Assembly: GCA_937905835.1 (NCBI GenBank)
Contig: CALCXK010000047.1
Coordinates: 1 to 46,538 of the forward strand
Source: an uncultured Ilumatobacter sp.
GTDB taxonomy: Bacteria; Actinomycetota; Acidimicrobiia; Acidimicrobiales; Ilumatobacteraceae
Reading direction: 5' to 3'
DNA length: 46,538 nt
Position 1 is the first letter of the stretch, and each line of letters begins with the position of its first letter. Position numbers and translations under genes: made by a program. Below, in pieces: positions 8,655-16,857 of this stretch. The notes below the pieces were generated by a model, which saw only the letters and a program-made list of their open reading frames with translations, made no database searches and was not told where the DNA came from.

Positions 8655-8660
8655 TACGGT
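8655..8660 (+). promoter_or_regulatory. -10-like TACGGT, leaderless start of glcF
   Basis: TACGGT ends 6 nt before the GTG at 8667. It lies 39 nt downstream of the long inverted repeat. The placement supports the GTG at 8667 over upstream starts. Confidence 0.42.
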
Positions 8661-8666
8661 TCTGGT

Positions 8667-9839
8667 GTGCTCGGCATCGACCCAGACAAGCTGTCGACCT
8701 GTGTCTCGTGTGGTCTCTGCCTGCCGCACTGCCCGACATTCAGGGTGACGGGAGAAGAGGCGTATTCGCCTCGTGGACGCATTGACGCAATGCGGGCAGT
8801 CGAATCCGGCGAGCTTCCGATTGACCAGACGTTCGTCAATTTCATGGAGACCTGTGTGCAGTGTCGCGGGTGCGAACCGGCGTGTCCGAGCGGTGTCCAA
8901 TTCGGTGCGTTGATGGAGAGCACGAGGTCAGCGTTGGCCGCCGAGCGGTGGATCACACCTCGCTGGCAGCGCCTCTGTTTCTGGTTTCTCGACAAGCATC
9001 GCCTGCTCTTAGCCGGATCGTCGGCGCTTGCGATTGCCCAGCGGATGCGCCTGGTGCCGAAGCGTTTAGGCCTGAGTGGTTTGCCAATCCGACGGCCAGC
9101 ATCGATCACGTCGACAGGCGATGACGTCTGGTTGTTCACCGGTTGCGTGATGGACGCCTGGCAACGCTCGACGCACGTCAACACAGCCAAATTGATCGAG
9201 GCGACGGGGGCGACGTATGCCGTCCCTGGCGCCGGCGGCGGATGCTGCGGCGCGTTGCACGTCCATGCCGGGTTGACCGACGAAACCAAGCGACTCGCAA
9301 CCGCCACGATGTCGTCGATGCCCGGTAATGCACCGGTTGTCGTCAACTCCGCAGGGTGTGGTGCAGCGATGAAAGACTACGGCCATCTGCTCGGTACGGC
9401 AGACGCTCAGGCGTTCAGCGCCAGAGTTGTCGACGTGAACGAGTACCTGGGCGAGCGTCTCGACCGACTTCCCGTTGCAACAGGTGAGCGGCAACAGGTG
9501 ATCGTGCAGGACCCGTGCCACCTTCGCCATGTACAGCGAGTTGTCGATCCGGTACGAACCTTGCTGGGCCACGTCGCTGATGTGGTCGAACTCGACGACG
9601 ATGGCCTTTGCTGCGGCGCCGGTGGCGCGTACTCGGCGATGCAACCAGAACTTGCTGGCCAAATCCGTGAGCGCAAGGTCGCCTCGATCAGTCGGGCGTC
9701 GGCACAATCCGATGCGAGGCTCGTTGCGAGCGCCAACCCGGGCTGCTCGATGCATCTCACTGCTGTCCTCAGCGAAACGGGTCTCACGGTGATGCATCCC
9801 GTCGACATCGTGGCGGCAGCGCTCCGAAATGATGGCTGA
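8667..9839 (+). CDS. glcF: Iron-sulfur subunit, glycolate oxidase GlcF-like
   Basis: The 390-aa protein has two 4Fe-4S motifs near the N-terminus (CVSCGLCLPHCP and CVQCRGCEPACP) and two CCG domains (GGCCGALHVHAG and GLCCGAGGAYS), the architecture of GlcF and related electron-transfer subunits. It should pass electrons from the flavin subunits GlcD/GlcE to a membrane acceptor. GTG at 8667 is chosen because TACGGT sits 6 nt upstream and the residues before it are unlike the family. It is separated from glcDE by the kinase, SET and nei genes, so it has its own promoter. Confidence 0.88.
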   Translation: MLGIDPDKLSTCVSCGLCLPHCPTFRVTGEEAYSPRGRIDAMRAVESGELPIDQTFVNFMETCVQCRGCEPACPSGVQFGALMESTRSALAAERWITPRWQRLCFWFLDKHRLLLAGSSALAIAQRMRLVPKRLGLSGLPIRRPASITSTGDDVWLFTGCVMDAWQRSTHVNTAKLIEATGATYAVPGAGGGCCGALHVHAGLTDETKRLATATMSSMPGNAPVVVNSAGCGAAMKDYGHLLGTADAQAFSARVVDVNEYLGERLDRLPVATGERQQVIVQDPCHLRHVQRVVDPVRTLLGHVADVVELDDDGLCCGAGGAYSAMQPELAGQIRERKVASISRASAQSDARLVASANPGCSMHLTAVLSETGLTVMHPVDIVAAALRNDG

Positions 9840-9845
9840 GAACTG

Positions 9846-10055
9846 ATGGCCGACTACGACGCCCTTGCGAACCGCCTGGAGACGGTCGCCGCAGACCTCG
9901 ACGAGATCGCGTTCGACCAGCTCCGCGAGGCTGTCGCTGACGGCGAGGTGAAGCGACCTGCCCACGACAAGAAACTGATGCAGGCCCGCCGATCCATCGA
10001 GAAGGCCGTCGGCATCTTGCGCCAACTCGGCGGCAGCACGATCTACAACGATTGA
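9846..10055 (+). CDS. Small helical protein of unknown function
   Basis: The 69-aa product starts 6 nt after glcF (ATG at 9846). It is acidic at the start and predicted helical throughout (NRLETVAADLDEIAFDQLREA, then KKLMQARRSIEKAVGILRQL). No catalytic motif or membrane segment is visible. Its tight spacing to glcF suggests co-transcription. I do not recognise the family. Confidence 0.62.
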   Translation: MADYDALANRLETVAADLDEIAFDQLREAVADGEVKRPAHDKKLMQARRSIEKAVGILRQLGGSTIYND

Positions 10056-10072
10056 CCTGCCGTCGCGCCGAG

Positions 10073-10110
10073 GTTGTCGTATCGAGGTCCGACCTCGGTG
10101 TGACACGGAG
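10073..10110. repeat. GAGGTC-N-GACCTC dyad element, copy A
   Basis: A perfect 15-nt odd-centred dyad CGAGGTCCGACCTCG (10083-10097) is extended on both sides by imperfect complementarity (TTGTCGTAT on the left, GTGTGACAC on the right). It lies in the convergent gap after the 69-aa gene, exactly where similarity to the LOG pseudogene stops. A related copy is at 36393. The single-nucleotide centre argues against a hairpin terminator. Confidence 0.7.
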
Positions 10111-10509
10111 AGGGTGTAGCTGTTCACCACCCCGATCGAGTTGTCGATCCCGGCACTCTCCATACCCGCTTGCATGATGCCCGGGCCGGCACCAGTGATG
10201 GTCGTCCACTCCTCATCGGCGAGCGCAGCTGCCAGATCCCGAGCCTGCGCGTAGAACGGAGGGCCGCTCTCCGTCTGGGCCGAACCGAAGATCGTGACCT
10301 CAAAACTTTCCCGATATGGCCTGAACATTGCGCATTTCTGCGAGGGCTGCAGTAGCGATTTTGAGGTCGAGCGTGTCAGGCTGATCGCTGATGAGCCCCA
10401 GCGCCTCAGAAACCAACTCTGTCGCGAGTCGAACAGATCCGGAAACTCCCAGTTCTGCAACGATTTCGGCAGCGCGAGCAGCCTCGGATTCAGGTACACC
10501 TGATGTCAT
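10110..10509 (-). pseudogene. LOG/TIGR00730-type Rossmann-fold gene, frameshifted and 3'-truncated
   Basis: Reading the minus strand from the ATG at 10509 gives a LOG-like N-terminus (DTLDLKIATAALAEMRNV), then a stop at 10300. The expected continuation (FRPYRESFEVTIFGSAQ, then TITGAGPGIMQAGMESAG) is in another frame, so a 2-nt loss or 1-nt gain occurred near 10325-10332. Similarity stops after GVVN, at the palindrome at 10073-10110. Family members are usually over 300 aa, so most of the catalytic domain is missing. The first codon overlaps the ATG of the divergent oxidoreductase gene. This fills the 452-bp gap between 10055 and 10508. Confidence 0.72.
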
Positions 10510-12067
10510 GCAAAGCGGACTCTACGGCTCAAAAAAGCTGGGTGCTGTGCTTGGCTTGCTGGCTACCGCGGCGGGCCTTGCTGTAGCCGAACTGGTCGTC
10601 GGGTTGGTGCGCGGCTCGTTGTCGCCCGTCGTGCCGATCGGCCAGGAGTTCATTGACTGGACGCCGAAGTGGTTGAAGGACTGGGCGATCGAACAGTTCG
10701 GGACGAACGACAAGGTGGTGCTGGTCGCTGGCGCGCTGATCGTTGTGCTCGGCCTTGGTGCGGTGGTCGGCATCTTGATGTTCCGCGGCGAACGCGCCAG
10801 CGCCTTCGCGCTGGCCAGCGGCATCGGCATTGTCGGAGTTTGGGCGGTCATGATTCGTCCTGACCCGACGCTCGGCAAAATGTTGCCCACGATCGTCGGT
10901 TCTGCCGTGTCTCTTGCTGTGCTCCGACTGCTGGGCCCGAAGCCCGAAGTGTCCAAAGAAGATAGCCGCAAGGTGATCATGGGCGTCGATCGTCGCCAGT
11001 TCATCAGTGGCGCGGTGACGGTTGGTTCGGTAGCCGCAGTCGCTGGCGGTGTCGGCCGAGCTTTACAGCGCCGCTTCGAAGTCGGCCAAGACCAACTCGC
11101 AGTGACCGAGACCCTGCAGACCAACGGCGACCTGTCGACCGTGGCCGACCTGTTATCGAGCGAGTTCGAACTCGGTGTCGATGGCATCGAATCATTCGTC
11201 GTGCCGAACAACAACTTCTACCGCATCGACACGGCGCTCGTCGTGCCCCAGGTGCCGGTCGACAGCTGGAAGCTCCGGATCGATGGCATGGTCGACAATC
11301 CAATCGAGCTGACCTTCAAAGACTTGTTGGCTCGTGAGCAGATCGAGCGATACATCACGCTTTCGTGTGTATCGAACCCGGTCGGCGGCGACCTCGTCGG
11401 CAACGCCCTCTGGCGGGGTGTCCGGCTCAAAGACATTCTCGAAGAGGCCGGGGTACAAGACGGCGCCGAGCAGGTGGTGAGTCGCTCGATCGATGGCTGG
11501 ACGTGCGGCAGCCCGCTTGAGACCGTCATGGACGGCCGTGACGGAATGCTCGCCATTGCGATGAACGGTGAGGCACTCCCAGCGCAGCACGGCTTCCCGG
11601 TCCGCATCGTCGTGCCTGGGCTGTTTGGCTACGTGTCGGCCACCAAGTGGGTCACAGATATTCGGCTCACCCGCTGGGACGAGTTCGATGCCTACTGGAT
11701 TCCCCGTGGTTGGTCGAAAGAAGGGCCGGTCAAGACGATGGCTCGTATCGATACCAGCCGCAAGGTGAAGAAGTCAGATGGCGCCGTCGCCATTGGCGGC
11801 GTGGCCTGGGCGGTACACCGTGGCATCTCGCGAGTGCAGGTGCGCTTTGATGAGGGCGAATGGCTCGATGCCGAACTGGGCGGGGTGCCCTCGAATGACA
11901 CCTGGGTCCAGTGGGTGTATCGCACCGGCGACTTGGCGCCTGGCCGTTACAGCGTCGAGGCGCGAGCACTCGACGACGACGGTGTCCCACAGCTCGAAGA
12001 ACCTGCCGCGGTCGCGCCGAATGGTGCGCAGGGCTACCACCGCATTGCGCTCACCGTCGAGGCCTGA
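10508..12067 (+). CDS. Membrane-anchored molybdopterin oxidoreductase, sulfite-oxidase family, with internal Tat motif
   Basis: The 519-aa protein begins with several membrane helices (to about residue 145), then a twin-arginine motif (DRRQF, Arg162-Arg163) and a hydrophobic Ala/Gly/Val segment. A sulfite-oxidase-type molybdopterin domain follows: TLSCVSNPVGGDLVGNA carries the likely Mo ligand Cys287. A C-terminal Mo-co dimerisation-like domain completes it. The catalytic part is probably exported by Tat, and tatB/tatC lie elsewhere in this window. The substrate is unknown. The ATG at 10508 overlaps the start of the divergent pseudogene; a longer frame to 10391 lies inside that pseudogene and is rejected. 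Confidence 0.86.
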   Translation: MQSGLYGSKKLGAVLGLLATAAGLAVAELVVGLVRGSLSPVVPIGQEFIDWTPKWLKDWAIEQFGTNDKVVLVAGALIVVLGLGAVVGILMFRGERASAFALASGIGIVGVWAVMIRPDPTLGKMLPTIVGSAVSLAVLRLLGPKPEVSKEDSRKVIMGVDRRQFISGAVTVGSVAAVAGGVGRALQRRFEVGQDQLAVTETLQTNGDLSTVADLLSSEFELGVDGIESFVVPNNNFYRIDTALVVPQVPVDSWKLRIDGMVDNPIELTFKDLLAREQIERYITLSCVSNPVGGDLVGNALWRGVRLKDILEEAGVQDGAEQVVSRSIDGWTCGSPLETVMDGRDGMLAIAMNGEALPAQHGFPVRIVVPGLFGYVSATKWVTDIRLTRWDEFDAYWIPRGWSKEGPVKTMARIDTSRKVKKSDGAVAIGGVAWAVHRGISRVQVRFDEGEWLDAELGGVPSNDTWVQWVYRTGDLAPGRYSVEARALDDDGVPQLEEPAAVAPNGAQGYHRIALTVEA

Positions 12068-12151
12068 TGCAACTCCGACCGGCGCTTCTCAGACGCCCCC
12101 AAACACTCAGAACATCTGTCGATTGTTGGTCTGTACGGAGGTGAAGGACCC

Positions 12152-13261
12152 TCAACTACGGAGTTCGGCAGCCTTTGCTTCGAGGGCTTCGATCAACTCG
12201 TCGAATGCCGTGATGAAGCTGGCGACGCCCTCACGCTCGAGTTGTTCGGCAACGTCATCCATGTCGACGCCGACGCCCGGAAGTGCAGCCCAGACTGCTT
12301 CGGACTGGTCGACGTCCGCATCGATGCGACGAGCGACGGTGCCATGATCGGCGAAGGCTTCGAGGGTTGCGTCAGGCAGCGTGTTGACCGTGTCGGGCCC
12401 AATGAGTTCGTCGACATATAACGTGTCGGGGTACGCCGGGTTCTTCGTCGAGGTCGATGCCCAGAGGGGACGCTGGACACGAGCACCGCGTGCCGCGAGC
12501 GCTTGCCACCGAGGACTGGAGAAGGTCTCAGTGAAGAGCTTGTAGGCGAGCTTGCCCTGGGCGACTGCAGCCTTGCCGCGCAATGCAAGGGCTTCGTCCG
12601 AACCGTTTGCATCGAGGCGCTTGTCGACTTCGACGTCGACACGGCTGATGAAGAAGCTGGCCACGCTCGCAACCCGTGACAGGTCAGCGTCGGGGTCGCC
12701 AGCGAACTGCTCGAGCCCGGTGATGTACGCCTCCATCACATCGGCGTAGCGAGAGATGCTGAAGATCAACGTGACGTTGATGGAACGGCCCTCGGAGATC
12801 ATCTGCTGGATCGGCCCGAGACCTTCGGCAGTGCCTGGGATCTTGACCATCAGGTTGCGGCGGTTGATCCGCTCGTGGAGGTCGCGTGCAGCGGCCTCGG
12901 TGCCGGGCCCGTCGTGAGCGAGGTTCGGTGCGACTTCGACGCTGACGTAGCCGTCGACGCCGTTCGAGTGGTCGTACATCTTCGAGAACACATCGCACGC
13001 GCCATGAATGTCGCGGATGACGAGCGACCAGTAGTCGTCAACGATGTCGCCAGCGTCGGCTGCGATCTCGTTGAATTGCTCGTCGTAGTCTGCTGAGCCC
13101 TGGATGGCTTTCTGAAAGATCGACGGGTTCGAGGTGAGTCCCCGAACGCCGCTTTCGCGGACCGTGACGAGCTTGCCCGACGTGATGTAATCACGCTTGA
13201 GGTTGTCGAGCCAGGCGCTCTGGCCTTGCTCGGTGTACAGCTGCTCGATGCGATTGCTCAT
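12152..13261 (-). CDS. tal: Transaldolase
   Basis: The 369-aa enzyme of the pentose-phosphate pathway moves a dihydroxyacetone unit between sugar phosphates. LMVKIPGTAEG contains the catalytic Schiff-base lysine, and GVRGLTSNPSIFQKAI and INVTLIFSISRYADV are family motifs. Its length fits the longer actinobacterial class rather than the short archaeal type. It follows transketolase with a 4-nt ATGA overlap, so the two enzymes of the non-oxidative branch are co-translated. The 84-bp convergent gap to the molybdopterin gene holds no obvious hairpin. Confidence 0.96.
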   Translation of the reverse strand: MSNRIEQLYTEQGQSAWLDNLKRDYITSGKLVTVRESGVRGLTSNPSIFQKAIQGSADYDEQFNEIAADAGDIVDDYWSLVIRDIHGACDVFSKMYDHSNGVDGYVSVEVAPNLAHDGPGTEAAARDLHERINRRNLMVKIPGTAEGLGPIQQMISEGRSINVTLIFSISRYADVMEAYITGLEQFAGDPDADLSRVASVASFFISRVDVEVDKRLDANGSDEALALRGKAAVAQGKLAYKLFTETFSSPRWQALAARGARVQRPLWASTSTKNPAYPDTLYVDELIGPDTVNTLPDATLEAFADHGTVARRIDADVDQSEAVWAALPGVGVDMDDVAEQLEREGVASFITAFDELIEALEAKAAELRS

Positions 13262-15237
13262 GCGTTGCTCCTCGGATGTGGGCTCGTGGTTCCGTTGACC
13301 AGATCGGCCGCGTGGAGAACGACGTGATCGACGTTGATGCCGAGCTTGTCAAGGACGAGACCGCCCGGTGCGCTCGCACCAAAACGGTCGATTCCGACTG
13401 ATGCGTCGGCGTATTTCGACCAACCGAAAGTGACTCCGGCTTCGACCGAGACGACGGGGACGCCTGCGGGGAAGATAGCGGCCTTGTGCTCGGCGCTCTG
13501 TTCGTCGAAGCGATCCCAGCTGGGCATGGAGACAACCTGCGCCCGCACGCCCTGCTCGGTAAGCTTGGCGGCGGCCTCGACGCACAGCGCAACTTCGCTG
13601 CCGGTGCCGACCAGCACGATCTGTGGGTCGTCAACGGAACGCACGATGCCGGCACCTGTGGCGACTGCACTGCCGTCGGTGGTGACCGTGATGTTCTGTC
13701 TGCTCAGCACCAGCACGGTCGGCCCGTGATGGTCGACGGCGTCGGCCCAGGCCTGGATGGTTTCGTTCCCGTCGGCCGGGCGGACGACGTGTAAGCCGGG
13801 CATTGAGCGCAGCGACGCAAGCTGTTCGATCGGCTGGTGCGTCGGACCGTCTTCGCCGACGCCGACCGAGTCGTGCGTGAAGACGAAGCAGACCTTGGCG
13901 CCGGTGAGCGCCGCGAGACGGATCGGCGGACGCATGTAGTCAGCGAAGACGAAGAACGTTGCAGTGACCGGCAGGACTCCGCCGTGCGCCGACATGCCGA
14001 CAGCAGTGGCGCCCATTGCGTGCTCGCGCACACCGAAGTGGAGGTAGCGGCCAGTTTCGTTACCTAAGCCGAACGGCGTTGATCCACCGAGGGCGACGCC
14101 GTTGCTGCCCATGAGGTCAGCGGAGCCGCTCATCAGGCCCGGCAAATTAGCGAAGGTCGAGTCGAGCGCTCTCTGGATGGCCATGCGAGTGGCGACCGAA
14201 TCGCCCTGCTCGTAGGTCGGGAGGTCGGTGTTCCAACCGTCAAGACCGGTCTGGCTCCATGCCGCTTGCCACTCGGGATTCGATGTGGCGCGCGCTGCAG
14301 CTGTCTTCCATGCAGCGTTCACAGCGGCACCGCGTTCGGCGGCTTCTAAGCGATAGGCGGCGACGAGGTCGTCGGGGGCCCAGAACGGCTCGTCGGGAAT
14401 CCCCATCACCTCTTTGGTGCGGGTGACGTCGTCAGGCTTAAACGGGTTGCCGTGGGCGTGGTTCGTGTCGACGTGGTCGGGGGAGGGGTAACCGATGTGA
14501 GTCCGCAGCATGATCAGCGTGGGCTGGGGTGTGGCTTTGGCAGCGTTGAGAGTGGCTTCGAGTGCATCGACGTCGTTGCTGATGTCGCCGACTTCCTGCA
14601 CGTCCCAGCCGTAGGCCCGGAAGCGGGCGGCGGTGTCTTCGTTGACCGTCAGGTTGGTTTCACCATCGATGGTGATCCTGTTGTCGTCGAAGATGCAGAC
14701 GAGGTGACCGAGGCCGAGATGGCCTGCCCATGAGGCGGCCTCGTGGCTCACACCTTCCATCAGGCAGCCGTCGCCGACGACGACGAAGGTGTGGTGGTTC
14801 ATTGCCTCGGGGCCGAAGCGGGCCCGCAGGTTGGCTTCGGCAATCGCCATGCCGACAGCGTTGGCGAAGCCCTGACCGAGTGGGCCGGTAGTGACTTCAA
14901 TGCCAGCGGTGTGGCCGACTTCGGGGTGGCCGGGGGTGAGCGAATCCCACTGACGAAACTGCTTGAGGTCGTCGAGTTCAAGTCCGTAGCCAGACAGGAA
15001 AAGCATCGAATACTGAAGAATCGACACGTGTCCGCCGGACAGCACGAACCGGTCGCGGTCGGGCCACAGCGGATCGGCGGGGTCGTGCTTCATCACCCGG
15101 CTATACAGGGTGTGGCCGAGGGGAGCGAGCGCCATGCCCGTTCCCTGGTGGCCGCTGTTCGCAGCAAGCGGTCCGTCCATCGACATGCCCCGTATGAGGG
15201 AGATGGCGTTGGCGTCTTGTTCAGCAGTCAGCGACAC
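13258..15237 (-). CDS. tkt: Transketolase
   Basis: The 659-aa enzyme is full length for the family. It is thiamine-diphosphate dependent: the motif GDGCLMEGVSHEAASWAGHL runs to VCIFDDNRITIDG in the N-terminal third, and the pyrimidine-binding part has LHFGVREHAMGATAVGM with the catalytic glutamate. HDSVGVGEDGPTHQPIEQL is another hallmark. The GTG start at 15237 is supported by a -10-like TATTGT 7 nt upstream. It heads the tkt-tal operon. Confidence 0.97.
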   Translation of the reverse strand: MSLTAEQDANAISLIRGMSMDGPLAANSGHQGTGMALAPLGHTLYSRVMKHDPADPLWPDRDRFVLSGGHVSILQYSMLFLSGYGLELDDLKQFRQWDSLTPGHPEVGHTAGIEVTTGPLGQGFANAVGMAIAEANLRARFGPEAMNHHTFVVVGDGCLMEGVSHEAASWAGHLGLGHLVCIFDDNRITIDGETNLTVNEDTAARFRAYGWDVQEVGDISNDVDALEATLNAAKATPQPTLIMLRTHIGYPSPDHVDTNHAHGNPFKPDDVTRTKEVMGIPDEPFWAPDDLVAAYRLEAAERGAAVNAAWKTAAARATSNPEWQAAWSQTGLDGWNTDLPTYEQGDSVATRMAIQRALDSTFANLPGLMSGSADLMGSNGVALGGSTPFGLGNETGRYLHFGVREHAMGATAVGMSAHGGVLPVTATFFVFADYMRPPIRLAALTGAKVCFVFTHDSVGVGEDGPTHQPIEQLASLRSMPGLHVVRPADGNETIQAWADAVDHHGPTVLVLSRQNITVTTDGSAVATGAGIVRSVDDPQIVLVGTGSEVALCVEAAAKLTEQGVRAQVVSMPSWDRFDEQSAEHKAAIFPAGVPVVSVEAGVTFGWSKYADASVGIDRFGASAPGGLVLDKLGINVDHVVLHAADLVNGTTSPHPRSNA

Positions 15238-15244
15238 GCGGGCG

Positions 15245-15250
15245 ACAATA
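15245..15250 (-). promoter_or_regulatory. -10-like TATTGT, leaderless start of tkt
   Basis: On the minus strand TATTGT ends 7 nt before the GTG at 15237. The rest of the 203-bp upstream gap shows no further structure that I can support. Confidence 0.42.
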
Positions 15251-15440
15251 GTCGACCGTCACTAAAATCGTTCAGAATCGATCTCATTCCGCGGGGTTGT
15301 AGGCCAGAACTCGTCAGGGAACGCCAACCGATAGTCACCAAATCAAAGAAGTCGAGTCGGGATCAAACGTTTCGAAGACGGGGCGCAAGCAGGGAACGTC
15401 AATCACGCTCGACGACGAAGCCTCGCAACGCAGTGATCGA

Positions 15441-15854
15441 TCAATCTGACCCGACGGGAGGGAGGAGGGTGAAGGGGACGAGATGCCAGGCTTCTTTGTT
15501 GACTCGACAGTGCGCGAAGATCTGTTTGTAGCTGTCGAAGTCGAGCTCGCCCTTGACGAGTCGGTACGTGAACTTGCTCGGCTCGACGGTGAAGGGACTG
15601 ACGTTACGAGCGAGTTCCTCGCTGTCTTCTTCGACCCCGTTACGGAACACCACTTCGAACACGCCGTTGCCGGATTCGCCTTCCTGGCAAAAGATGAGGG
15701 CAACGAGATGTGGAGAAATGGTGAGCGGTGCTGGCGATGGTGCGACCATCGAAAACATGACTCCGGTCATATCGATGCGCGTTGACGGGCCGGGGGCTTG
15801 CCGCATTTCGAAGTTCTCGACGAAGAGCGATGAAACGATCTGCATGACGGTCAT
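15441..15854 (-). CDS. Conserved hypothetical protein, 137 aa
   Basis: The protein reads as a compact beta-rich domain (IVSSLFVENFEMRQ, then LTISPHLVALIFCQEGESG and GVFEVVFRN). It resembles DUF6941-type proteins, which have no assigned function; this match is from memory and weak. No signal peptide or membrane helix is seen. The ATG at 15854 is the first of two closely spaced starts. It lies downstream of sodX on the same strand across 87 bp, and upstream of tkt. Confidence 0.65.
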   Translation of the reverse strand: MTVMQIVSSLFVENFEMRQAPGPSTRIDMTGVMFSMVAPSPAPLTISPHLVALIFCQEGESGNGVFEVVFRNGVEEDSEELARNVSPFTVEPSKFTYRLVKGELDFDSYKQIFAHCRVNKEAWHLVPFTLLPPVGSD

Positions 15855-15941
15855 CGTAGGAGCCAGAGTGAGCCGCTGGCACTCCCGAGTCAGGCATCTC
15901 GAACGGTGAATGGAGCGGGATCGCCGAGCTTGGTACGGGGC

Positions 15942-16259
15942 CTACATCCAGCGCCGCGGGACGCGAACAACGATCCGATAAGAACCTGCGACGTTGACCG
16001 GCCCAAAGTGATTCGAGTCCACTGTGCCAAAGTGTGGGTTGTCTGACTCGACGATCATTGAGTCACCGCTGACTGCTGTGACCCGCTTGACGAGCCAGAA
16101 TCCTGCACGGTCGGGATGTTGGAATGTCCGGATCTGGCCGACAGCGGGCCGCCCCCATCGGACACCGATCAGACCCTGACCGTCGACGAGTGTCGGCTCC
16201 ATCGACCGGTCGGCGGCTAAAAATCGACGAGGAAGAAGTTGGCGAATGCTTGGCGGCAT
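15942..16259 (-). CDS. sodX: Nickel-superoxide-dismutase maturation protease SodX
   Basis: The 105-aa S24/S26-type peptidase has the signal-peptidase serine motif DRSMEPTL near residue 20 and the catalytic lysine in WLVKRVTAV. SodX removes the short N-terminal propeptide of the nickel superoxide dismutase, exposing the His that binds nickel. The assignment rests on size, motifs and position: it is divergent from sodN across a 113-bp shared upstream region. The later Met in DRSMEP is the active-site methionine and not a start. Confidence 0.9.
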   Translation of the reverse strand: MPPSIRQLLPRRFLAADRSMEPTLVDGQGLIGVRWGRPAVGQIRTFQHPDRAGFWLVKRVTAVSGDSMIVESDNPHFGTVDSNHFGPVNVAGSYRIVVRVPRRWM

Positions 16260-16372
16260 GTGATTTCTGGCTCTGGGCTCTGTCCAGTGTCAATGATGCA
16301 GTGTATGTTTTGAACCATTGATTCTGGGAATGCACGATGTGTTCCCACCTCCCAAACCACCCAGGAGACACT

Positions 16373-16795
16373 ATGTTCGCCAAGCTTTTCGCTACTTCTA
16401 CAGTTGCTCACGCACACTGCGACCTGTACTGCGGCGTCTATGACCCCGCCGAGGCCAAGATCGCTGCGCTTTCGTGCGTCAAGACGGCCAAGAAGTACGC
16501 CGAATCCGACGACGAGGTCTTCCGCGCACGTTGCATCTCGGTCAAGGAACAGCAGGCCGAGAATGTCAAGCATCACCTGATGGTGTTGTGGGCTGACTTT
16601 TTCGCTCCGGCACATTTCGACGCCAACCCGGGTCTGCATGAGCTCTTCTGGAAGGCTGTCCATCAGGGCGGCGAGGCCAAGAAGTCGATGGATCCGGCGG
16701 CCAGCCAGCAGCTCGTCGACTACATCGACGAGATCGCCGCAATCTTCTGGAGCACCGAAAAGGCTGCTGGCATGGGCGTCTACCCCCCAGCCTGA
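16373..16795 (+). CDS. sodN: Nickel superoxide dismutase with a Tyr at nickel-hook position 5
   Basis: The 140-aa precursor has a 14-residue propeptide and then HCDLYCGVYDP (His15 onward), the nickel-binding hook in which His1, Cys2 and Cys6 hold the metal. The usual hook is HCDxPCGxY, so this protein has Tyr instead of the conserved cis-Pro at mature position 5. The rest is family-like (KEQQAENVKHHLMVLWADFF). The ATG at 16373 has AGGAGA at 16363-16368. A possible -10 TATGTT lies at 16304-16309. It detoxifies superoxide in the cytoplasm and depends on SodX. Confidence 0.94.
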   Translation: MFAKLFATSTVAHAHCDLYCGVYDPAEAKIAALSCVKTAKKYAESDDEVFRARCISVKEQQAENVKHHLMVLWADFFAPAHFDANPGLHELFWKAVHQGGEAKKSMDPAASQQLVDYIDEIAAIFWSTEKAAGMGVYPPA

Positions 16796-16797
16796 AA

Positions 16798-16831
16798 ATT
16801 TCGGACAGCCAATCTGTCCCGCTACCGAAAT
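16798..16831 (+). terminator. Possible hairpin terminator after sodN
   Basis: ATTTCGG (16798-16804) pairs with CCGAAAT (16825-16831), with an inner ACAG/CTGT stem. It starts 3 nt after the sodN stop, but no T-run follows, so termination may be weak or Rho-assisted. Confidence 0.4.
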
Positions 16832-16857
16832 GGAGACCGATCCTGCGCGCGCTCGGG

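Noticed and set aside
9066..10499. Long minus-strand reading frame (477 aa) that begins with LOG-like sequence
   Set aside because: Only its first part (upstream of about 10110) is LOG-like. The rest is antisense to glcF and the 69-aa gene, with no protein-family character. The LOG part is annotated as a pseudogene.
14743..15531. 262-aa plus-strand frame across the tkt start
   Set aside because: Most of it is antisense to tkt; the remainder has no family resemblance and no ribosome site.
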